Virus record (IMG/VR): IMGVR_UViG_3300035162_002861
Span: 1-52,559 of that record
Direction: 5' to 3' (one strand)
Source: a virus
DNA: 52,559 nt
In this document: positions 1 to 7,700 of the stretch, piece by piece
How positions within the stretch are numbered: the stretch's first letter is position 1
How the letters are laid out: every line of letters starts with the position of its first letter
Notes under the pieces: model-generated
What the model was told of the DNA's origin: nothing
Databases searched by the model: none
The model's input: the letters and a program-made list of their open reading frames with translations, nothing else
Position numbers and translations under genes: made by a program

Positions 1-1
1 A

Positions 2-844
2 TTTACAAATACTGCTGTTGCAGGACATGTAGAATATGAAGATATTGAAAAAGAACGTACACCATATGTAAATTGTCCTGCTGTAGACCATGGATGGATT
101 TGGAAAATTCCTACACAGTCACGCATGGGCAGTGGCATGGTATTCAATAGAGATATTACTGACGTTGATACTGCTAAACAATATTTTAGCGATCATTGGG
201 ATGGAAGAATCAAACCAGAAGATATGAAAGTTATTAACTGGAACCCGTACTATAGTAAAAACTTTTGGGAAAAGAATGTTGTTTCAATTGGTCTAAGTGG
301 CGGATTTATTGAGCCGTTAGAGAGTACAGGATTAGCAAGTATGACAACAGGTGTTCAAGAACTTGCAAAAATGATACCCCAGCAATGGTATGATGACAAG
401 AGAATTAGTGCTTACAATAATTATATGATGGATTGGTATGATGATGCTGTTGATTTTATTAACAGTCATTATGCTGATACTGAATGGGATACACCTTTTT
501 GGAATTTTGTAAAAGAAACACATGTAAAATCAGACAAACATAAATTTTATGAACGTTGGTTAAAGGATCCTAAAAGAAGTTTTTACTCTAGAGTAGATTC
601 AGTTACACTATTTCATCCACCTAATTGGCAACTTTGGTTAATACAAATGGGATATCCAACACACTCTGACTTATCAAGGATACCAAAATTAGATCTAGAA
701 GCTCAACAACAAGAGTTTATTAAACAAGAATACCTAAGACATATAGTTAGTATGTCACACTCTGATGCAATTGAAACTACTAACTTAGGTGTTGACTGGT
801 TCTCAAAAGCTATGAGTCGTACAGATAGAGACACAATGATATGA
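2..844 (+). CDS. Flavin-dependent (tryptophan-type) halogenase, 5' end missing
   Basis: The reading frame is open from base 2, so the window starts inside this gene; the ATG at 125 is internal. About 280 C-terminal residues are present. Two family signatures are visible. GWIWKIP matches the WxWxIP motif that separates flavin-dependent halogenases from flavin monooxygenases. FIEPLESTG carries the catalytic Glu (Glu346 in PrnA), followed by Ser as in PrnA. Family members use FADH2, O2 and halide to make HOCl or HOBr, which a catalytic Lys delivers to an electron-rich substrate. That Lys and the N-terminal FAD GxGxxG motif would lie left of the window. The stop overlaps the next halogenase start as ATGA (841-844), so the two are translationally coupled. 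The substrate is unknown. The marine viral halogenase VirX1 (cyanophage Syn10) iodinates varied substrates, so tryptophan need not be the target. Confidence 0.9.
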   Translation, partial: FTNTAVAGHVEYEDIEKERTPYVNCPAVDHGWIWKIPTQSRMGSGMVFNRDITDVDTAKQYFSDHWDGRIKPEDMKVINWNPYYSKNFWEKNVVSIGLSGGFIEPLESTGLASMTTGVQELAKMIPQQWYDDKRISAYNNYMMDWYDDAVDFINSHYADTEWDTPFWNFVKETHVKSDKHKFYERWLKDPKRSFYSRVDSVTLFHPPNWQLWLIQMGYPTHSDLSRIPKLDLEAQQQEFIKQEYLRHIVSMSHSDAIETTNLGVDWFSKAMSRTDRDTMI

Positions 845-2322
845 AAATAGTTATTGTAGGTGGTGGTACAGCCGGTTGGCTTGCGGCACTTTTAATTAGT
901 AAAATTAAGCCAGAACATACAGTTACTTGTATTGAAAGTACTAAAGTTGGAGTAGTTGGAGTAGGCGAAAGCACTACTGGTGCTCTTACAACTATTATAC
1001 AAAATGAAATGTGGGACCTTGGTTGTAATGAACAAGACTTTATTAAAGAGTGTGATGCTACAATTAAGTTAGGCATCAAACATATAGGCTGGAATGAAGA
1101 TCCTAGTAAGTTTTATATTGGTCCTATTGATGGCACTCCTACTAGTAATGACCATGGTGATATTGTTTTTCAACATGCTTTAGGCTTTAGAGATCAAGAT
1201 TTACTACACATTGCAACAGAACTTGGTTATAAAATACATCACAATAAAAATAGCCTTGTACAAGTTAACGGCAATCATGCATATCATATGGATGCACATC
1301 TTGCAGGGCAATATTTCAAAAAAGTTGCTACACATGCTGAACATATTGATAGTGAAGTAGAGCATGTACAACTTGATAGTGAAACAGGTTTTGTTACTTC
1401 AGTAAAATTAAGTAATGGCAAGACAGTAGAAGGTGACATGTTTATTGATGCTACTGGATTTAATAGAATATTAATTAATGCAGTTGGCGGCAAATGGAAA
1501 AGTTACAAGGATAATTTACCTGTAAACAGTGCATTACCGTTTCATTTACCATATGAAGATGATGAAGTTATTCAGCCAGTAACTAATGCCTGGGCACAAA
1601 ATAATGGTTGGTGTTGGCAAATACCTACAAAGCACAGGCGCGGTTGTGGCTATGTATTCTGTGATGATTTTGTTACTCCTGATCAAGCACATGCAGAACT
1701 TGAACAAACAATTGGACGTAAAGTTGACCCAATTAGGCATATTAAATTTGATAGTGGTAGACAAGAAAAACTTTGGATTAAGAACGTATTATCAATTGGC
1801 CTAGCTGGAGCGTTTGCAGAACCATTAGAGGCAACAAGTATTCATACAACAATAATGCAAATAAAACATTTTGTTTTTGGTTGCTTAGGAGCAACTAAAG
1901 AAGAGACCTGTAACATTGGAACTGTAGATGATTATAATAAAAAGAATGCTCATTTATACGATACAATGAAGGACTTTTTAGTAGCACATTATACATGTGG
2001 GCGTAAAGATACAGAATTTTGGAAGTATATTAACAGCGGTGCAACAGCTACTGACTTTGTAAAGTCTATGCACGAAGTTTGTAAACACAGAGTACCTAAT
2101 GCAACATTATTCCCAAGACCAGAGGGAGGAGCGGGCTGGCCGTTGTGGAGTTATGTACTTGCAGGTACAGGCAAATTAACATCTGAAGTTGCCCAAAAAG
2201 AATTAAATTTTAATAACGATGTACAAATTAGTGACGGTGCATATCGTTATCATGTTGAAACTTTTGATCAACGTATTCAAAATTTACCAGACAACACACA
2301 ATACATAAAGGGTATGAAATGA
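841..2322 (+). CDS. Flavin-dependent (tryptophan-type) halogenase
   Basis: This 493-residue protein is full family length (about 500-540). It opens with the FAD-binding motif VGGGTAGW. K76 in DATIKLGIK fits the catalytic Lys79 of PrnA. W257-C-W259-Q-I261-P262 is the WxWxIP signature. FAEPLEATS keeps the catalytic Glu, with Ala replacing the following Ser. All residues needed for chemistry are therefore present, and an active FADH2-dependent halogenase is likely. No flavin reductase is seen in the window, so reduced flavin would come from the host or another phage region. It overlaps the genes on both sides by ATGA (841-844 and 2319-2322), placing it in one unit with the first halogenase and hldE. 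It is only distantly similar to the third halogenase at 14705-16162. The substrate cannot be inferred. Confidence 0.93.
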   Translation: MKIVIVGGGTAGWLAALLISKIKPEHTVTCIESTKVGVVGVGESTTGALTTIIQNEMWDLGCNEQDFIKECDATIKLGIKHIGWNEDPSKFYIGPIDGTPTSNDHGDIVFQHALGFRDQDLLHIATELGYKIHHNKNSLVQVNGNHAYHMDAHLAGQYFKKVATHAEHIDSEVEHVQLDSETGFVTSVKLSNGKTVEGDMFIDATGFNRILINAVGGKWKSYKDNLPVNSALPFHLPYEDDEVIQPVTNAWAQNNGWCWQIPTKHRRGCGYVFCDDFVTPDQAHAELEQTIGRKVDPIRHIKFDSGRQEKLWIKNVLSIGLAGAFAEPLEATSIHTTIMQIKHFVFGCLGATKEETCNIGTVDDYNKKNAHLYDTMKDFLVAHYTCGRKDTEFWKYINSGATATDFVKSMHEVCKHRVPNATLFPRPEGGAGWPLWSYVLAGTGKLTSEVAQKELNFNNDVQISDGAYRYHVETFDQRIQNLPDNTQYIKGMK

Positions 2323-3467
2323 AAGTTTTAGTACTTGGCGATGTAATAATCGACAAATATATCTACGGAACATCAACACGTATTAGCCCTGAAGCACCTG
2401 TACCTGTTATAACTTATATTGAAGAAAAAGAAACAAGAGGTGGCGCAGGACTTGTATACGAAAATTTAAAAAGTTTGGGTGTTGACGTTGATATGTTTGA
2501 AACGCCTGGGCAGATTAGTGTAAAAACAAGAATAATCTGTGACGGACATTACATTACACGTATTGATGATGACGCACAAGCTGACAGTACTGCTGTACTC
2601 CAACAAGTGTTAGCAACAAATTTTTCTCAGTATGAATATGTTGTACTAAGTGACTACAACAAGGGTGTACTAGACGAAGCACGAGATATCATAAAACATA
2701 TTAATACGTTTGGTTGTAAGATAATTGTTGATCCTAAGGAAAATTTTTGGTATTATGAAAATGCTTGGTTAGTAAAACCAAACTACAGCGAATTTGAATC
2801 TTTAGAATTTGATAGTTGGTACGGTAACATTATTACTACTAATGCAGGCGATGAAGTTATTGCTACGATTGATGGTAAAAAATATGAAATACCGGTAGAC
2901 AATGTTGAAGTATCTGATGTTACAGGTGCTGGAGATTGTTTCTTAGCAGGGTTTGTATATGCACTTACACAAGGGTATGATTATGGAAAGTCATTAAAAC
3001 TTGCAGTACGTGGATCAACAGAAAGTGTAAAACATTCTGGTACATATATTCTTAAAAAAGACGACTTAGAAGATGTAGTTGTATGGACAAACGGAGTGTT
3101 TGATATACTGCATATAGGTCATTTAAAGCTACTTAGACACGCACACAGCTTAGGAAATAGGCTTATAGTGGGTATTAACAGCGATGCAAGTGTCAAGCGT
3201 TTAAAAGGTGATTTAAGACCCATTAACGATGAGACCACCCGCAAGGAAGTGCTCTTAGAGCTTGGTTTTGTAGATGATGTCATTATATTTGATGAAGATA
3301 CTCCTTTGGAAGCAATGACCAAATTAGAGCCAGATATTATAGTAAAAGGTGGCGATTATACATTTGATACTGTAGTTGGAAATCACTTAGCTAAAGTTAT
3401 TATATTTCCTACAGTTGAAGGACATAGTACAACAAGCACAATTAAAAAGATTGACAGCAACAATTAA
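2319..3467 (+). CDS. hldE: Bifunctional heptose-7-P kinase / heptose-1-P adenylyltransferase (HldE)
   Basis: Two fused domains are clear. Residues 1 to about 245 are a PfkB/ribokinase-type kinase: N-terminal VLVLGDVIIDKYIYG, the GGAG sugar-binding region, LSDYNKGVL, VDPKENFW, and the anion-hole/base motif DVTGAGDCF. Residues about 250-382 are a nucleotidyltransferase with NGVFDILHIGH (HxGH), VGINSDASVKRLKGD and VKGGDY, all close to E. coli HldE. The first domain phosphorylates D-glycero-beta-D-manno-heptose 7-phosphate at O1. The second makes ADP-heptose after GmhB removes the 7-phosphate. At 382 residues it is shorter than E. coli HldE (477). The loss is in the kinase half, where the lid and linker region after GGAG is compressed. 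The start overlaps the halogenase stop. Its 3' end contains the -35 box of the next promoter. Confidence 0.93.
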   Translation: MKVLVLGDVIIDKYIYGTSTRISPEAPVPVITYIEEKETRGGAGLVYENLKSLGVDVDMFETPGQISVKTRIICDGHYITRIDDDAQADSTAVLQQVLATNFSQYEYVVLSDYNKGVLDEARDIIKHINTFGCKIIVDPKENFWYYENAWLVKPNYSEFESLEFDSWYGNIITTNAGDEVIATIDGKKYEIPVDNVEVSDVTGAGDCFLAGFVYALTQGYDYGKSLKLAVRGSTESVKHSGTYILKKDDLEDVVVWTNGVFDILHIGHLKLLRHAHSLGNRLIVGINSDASVKRLKGDLRPINDETTRKEVLLELGFVDDVIIFDEDTPLEAMTKLEPDIIVKGGDYTFDTVVGNHLAKVIIFPTVEGHSTTSTIKKIDSNN

Positions 3468-3479
3468 AGATAGTATAAT
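3451..3479 (+). promoter_or_regulatory. Perfect consensus sigma70-type promoter for hldD
   Basis: TTGACA at 3451-3456 and TATAAT at 3474-3479 are separated by exactly 17 bases, an ideal bacterial housekeeping promoter. The -35 box is inside the last codons of hldE and the -10 box lies in the 29-base gap before hldD. A start near 3486 would give a leader of about 10 bases, with GAGG at 3488-3491 just upstream of the ATG at 3497. It suggests that hldD and the cupin can be transcribed by unmodified host polymerase, independently of the upstream halogenases and of late transcription. Confidence 0.8.
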
Positions 3480-3496
3480 AGTAAAAAGAGGTAGAA

Positions 3497-4327
3497 ATGA
3501 AAGTATTAGTAACAGGACATAAAGGATTTATTGGTAGTTATATTGCTAATTATCTAACAGAAAAAGGTCACGAAGTTGAAGGCTTTGAATGGGTTGAACA
3601 TGTAGTGCCAGACGTATCAGCATACGATTGGGTAATACATTGTGGTGCAATATCAGATACTACTGAAAGAGATATAGATAAAGTTTGGGCTCATAATTAT
3701 GAATTTACATTACGATTAATGCAAGTTTGCGAAAATTATAATACTAATATTCAGCTTGTAAGTACTTCTGCTGTTTATGGTAACAACACAAGTTTTAAAG
3801 AAACAGATCCTGTTTATCCACAAACTCCTTATGCATGGAGTAAATTTCTTATTGATAAGTTTTTAAAAGAAAATGGATACGAAAACTTTGGTATGCTTGT
3901 ACAAAACTTTAGATACTTCAATGTATATGGTCCTGGAGAAGGGCATAAAGGTGATCAAATGAGTTTGGTTAGCAAGTTCCAACAGCAAGCCGCACACAAT
4001 GGTGTAATTAAATTATTTGAAGGTAGTGACAAATATCAAAGAGATTGTGTAAGTGTACATGATGTTGCAGTAGTCCATGAAAAGATGATGCACGAAACAG
4101 ATGCATGTGGATTATATAACTTAGGAACAGGCAAAACAAACAACGTTGAAGAAGTTGCTAAAATTATTGCTAAAAAGTATGATGCAAAAATTGAATATAT
4201 TCCAATGCCTACTCATTTAAAAAGTCAATATCAAGAATACACTTGTGCAGATAATGCAAAACTACATAATGCTATAGCAATAAGACACTGGCACACAATC
4301 GAGGAGTATATTAATGCAACCAACTAG
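3497..4327 (+). CDS. hldD: ADP-L-glycero-D-manno-heptose 6-epimerase (HldD-like)
   Basis: This is a 276-residue short-chain dehydrogenase/epimerase with an NAD(P)-binding GHKGFIGSYIA (GxxGxxG) and the catalytic pair in TPYAWSK (YxxxK). Segments typical of HldD rather than of generic sugar epimerases include FRYFNVYGPGEGHKG, KLFEGSDKYQRD, LYNLGTGKTN and IEYIPMP. HldD converts ADP-D-glycero-D-manno-heptose to ADP-L-glycero-D-manno-heptose, the last step before transfer to LPS core. E. coli HldD is about 310 residues; this copy is slightly shortened. It has its own sigma70-like promoter, and its 3' end overlaps the cupin gene by 14 bases. With HldE beside it and GmhB at 13277, it makes a near-complete pathway. 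Confidence 0.9.
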   Translation: MKVLVTGHKGFIGSYIANYLTEKGHEVEGFEWVEHVVPDVSAYDWVIHCGAISDTTERDIDKVWAHNYEFTLRLMQVCENYNTNIQLVSTSAVYGNNTSFKETDPVYPQTPYAWSKFLIDKFLKENGYENFGMLVQNFRYFNVYGPGEGHKGDQMSLVSKFQQQAAHNGVIKLFEGSDKYQRDCVSVHDVAVVHEKMMHETDACGLYNLGTGKTNNVEEVAKIIAKKYDAKIEYIPMPTHLKSQYQEYTCADNAKLHNAIAIRHWHTIEEYINATN

Positions 4328-4727
4328 ACTAGAAGGTAAAGTAGATAAAGGCTGGGGATACGAATTAATCTGGGCAACTAACGAACACTATTGTGGTAAA
4401 ATTATGGTGTTTGAAAAGGTTGGATCTAAGTTTAGTATGCACTTCCATAAAGAAAAAGATGAATCATGGTTTGTTAATAACGGAAGATTTTTATTAAACT
4501 ATGTTGATACAACTACTGCTGAATTTAAATCATTAGAACTTACTGACGGTATGACTTGGAGAAATCCTCCACTAATGCCTCATCAATTAGTTTGTATGGA
4601 ACCTGGAAGTAGTATTACTGAAGTAAGTACCCCTGATAGTGTTGAAGACAACTATCGAATTGCACCTGGCGATAGTCAAAAGCCAAAGCCTCAATTAGAA
4701 GAAACTAAGGACGAAGCAGGCTCTTAA
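4314..4727 (+). CDS. Small cupin-fold protein
   Basis: This 137-residue single-domain cupin has motif 1 as H43-F-H45-KEKDE-SWFV, giving metal ligands H43, H45 and probably E50, and a motif-2 His in PPLMPHQL (H90). Such small cupins act as sugar isomerases, epimerases or dioxygenases, or only bind sugars; the motif spacing resembles the cupin half of type II phosphomannose isomerases. A role in nucleotide-sugar metabolism is suggested by co-transcription with hldD, but this is inference. The start is supported by GAGGAG at 4301-4306, seven bases upstream. The stop overlaps the stop of the convergent minus-strand gene at TTAA (4724-4727). Confidence 0.8.
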   Translation: MQPTRLEGKVDKGWGYELIWATNEHYCGKIMVFEKVGSKFSMHFHKEKDESWFVNNGRFLLNYVDTTTAEFKSLELTDGMTWRNPPLMPHQLVCMEPGSSITEVSTPDSVEDNYRIAPGDSQKPKPQLEETKDEAGS

Positions 4728-4738
4728 GCCTGTGCTTC
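4713..4738. terminator. Hairpin centred on two convergent stop codons
   Basis: GAAGC and AGGCT (4713-4722) pair with AGCCT (4727-4731) and GCTTC (4734-4738), leaving a CTTA loop and a two-base bulge at 4732-4733. The loop and inner stem contain both stop codons of the converging genes. No strong T-run follows on either strand, so it is a possible bidirectional transcription barrier or mRNA 3'-end stabiliser, not a textbook intrinsic terminator. Confidence 0.4.
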
Positions 4739-7700
4739 ACCCCATTTAATAATAATATTAGCGTTTACTGCCGCACCTGACGTTTTATATACGTTTAGTG
4801 CAAGCACGTCTGGACCATTTGGGAAAGTACCTCTACCACCTAGTGTAGTATTTGTAAGTTCTTTCAAGTCTTTTAGATCCAATGTAGATCTTTCTCCAGG
4901 TTGTGCAATAAATGAGAACACAGTTTCACCTGGCTGTGCAAATGGTGGTTGACTAAACTCAAAGTTAATTAAATCACCTGGGCTAACTGTACCATTGTAT
5001 GCATTGTTAAACGTAACCTTATAGTATTCAAGAGTACCAAATAGTAATGGTCCTTCAATATTCGAAACACTTGACGAAGCTGGAAAAGTAACATCACTTT
5101 GGTTAGTTGGGGCACCACCTGCATCGCCTAATGATGTACCTGGTTTAGCTCCTGCTGAATCCCAAACACTCTTGGTAAAGTATACGAAACTTGAGTTTGC
5201 TTCATTACCACCTTTTTGGAATGTTTGTGTAGCACCGTTACTTGAGTTTGAATTTGAATTACCTGAGAAGTAAACTAGATATCTTCCGTAAATTGTTTGG
5301 TCAACAACCTGTTGAATTGTAGTTCCTGCAGGAAAGTATTCATTTCCTCCTCCGTCAGCATTAACTTGATCACCAGCTTGTAAGTTAGCTGTTTCCCATG
5401 AAGTTTGATCAAAATAAGCATAGCTTCTGTTAGTTCTAAATGACCACCATGGCATTAATTGTGCTGTAGTTGTAACCTGAGCCATTACTGCCGCTGTTGT
5501 ATATGTTGCTGTATCACCACTATTCCAGTTAGTAGAACCACCTGATGCAACCTGTGCAAAACTTGGCTGTCCACCTTGTGCTAGTCCTGACAATCCTGTC
5601 CAACCAATATCATTTGGGTTAAGTGGATAGTTTTGTGGATTAAGAACACCTTCAATAACTATACCGCCGTAAATCTTTGAATCATCTGTTGGATCTTGTC
5701 CATCTGATGTAATCTCTAAACCTTGCATAAGCAACTGAGCTCTGTTTAGTAGTTCTCTATCACCTAAGTCTCCAACAATAGCATTACTAACACTTGGTGC
5801 TAGTCTTAATAAAAACGCTGTCTGTTTAGTTGTACTAATGCTTAGACCTGTTTCTGTGTATGAGAAGATATAACCTCTATCATCATCAAAGCCACCGTCT
5901 GTAATAAACGCTGAACCCCAGTGTGATATAAGTGGAGTAATTGTATTACTAATTAAAATTACACCAGTTCGATTAGCGTGTCCACTTGCTGGACCTGCGT
6001 TGTACTGCCTAGTTGAACCAGCTTGGAAGTTCTGTAGTGAAGTTCCTCTTGTGATGTTTGTAAGTCTTTTTAGTGTGTGATCAATAGTTGTAAAGCTAAT
6101 AATTTCGTTATCAATATACACTGTACCATTGTCTGGAAAGAACTTAGATTCTGTTAATGGAATAAATGTTTGTGTAGCATCAATATCGTCACTAAGTGAA
6201 GTAAATGCTCCTTCGTTTGTAACTTCGTAACGCACAGGTAAGTTACCTGAACGCATAAACGCTTCTGTGTTTACGTTTGAGTTACGCATTCTGTGACAGA
6301 ATACAAAGTTACCGTCTGCACCACGTGCCATCCAGTCAATAAATCCAGCACCATACCAACTGTATTGAATTCCAATCATCTGCATGTACCTAACATCCAT
6401 ATTGTATCCACTTGGTCCTGTGCCGTCCATTCTATCTAAGTTAAATTCTTCTTGTAAAACTTTTTTATCTGTAATTAAGTTAACCTTACATGCCGCAACA
6501 TTGTTAACACCTCTAAAGTCTGGTGTTACTGTTATTTGTGTTTGTGAATCAACGTTTGCAACAACATGTGTCATTCCTTTAATAACAATTCTATCACCAG
6601 CTTTTAATTGGTCTCTAAATCTTGTGTTACTACCAGTAATTAAGTTTGAGTCAACTGTAACTTGTGCGGTACCTGCAATTTGCTTTGTACTTGTACGCTG
6701 TGCAACACTAATGTTAGATCCATCAAACTCCCAATAAATTCCGTTTTGATCATCAAACACTCCTGAACGTACTGTAGCGCCATGCCAACCAACAACTGTT
6801 AGCTGTGCCGCAAATCCTAAGACTGCTGTAGTAGCACCTAGTCTACGTGATGATAAACATCTTAGTGTTCTTTCATCAACAATTTGTGTAACAGTATATT
6901 CGCCGTTAAATCCTGCTGTCTCAACTCCGATAAGTCTAACTTTACCACCAACTTGGGCACCGTGATCGTTATCATCTGTTGTGATAGTAACGATTGCACC
7001 TATGCCTGTACCGTTAGTTGTAACAGTTCTTAAGTCGTAACTTGGAGCAAATAGAGCACCAGTTGTGTACATAATACCTTTACCTGATTGGTATCTGATA
7101 TACTTTTTACTTTGTCTGATTGCTTGAGCACCGTGTTGTGGTCCACCTGTTCCTAACTGTACACCACCATCATATGGTCTGTGAATAAAGAAACTATCTG
7201 GGCGTAAGTAAACGTTACCTTGGATTCTATCCTCAGTACTATCTCCTGTAAATTCAGATATTGAACCTGGAGCTCTTGTATTATATCTAATTTTCTTAGT
7301 TGTTGGAACGTTAATAGCAATAAACGATCCAGCCGCTAGTGTATGATTGTTTGTTCCGCCGTCATCTGAGTTAACATCAACAACAAATGTGTCGCCTGGT
7401 ACAATACCGTGTGCATAAGGCCATGAAACTTCAATAGTCGATAACGCTTCAAAGTTTACACTTGTTGCCGCATCAATAGTAGTTGTTGTAAAGTCTGTTA
7501 ATGTAACACCACTTACAAGATTTAGTCCTCCACCTGGAATACCTGAACCTGTAATACTTGCTGTGCTTAATCCGCCACTACCATCTTTGCCTGTAACAAT
7601 AACTGTTGCATCTTGTGCTGGAGTTGCACCACCTAGTGTATTACCTGGAATAGTAATTATGTTGCCAATTTCATATCCGCTACCACTTGCGTTAATAGCA

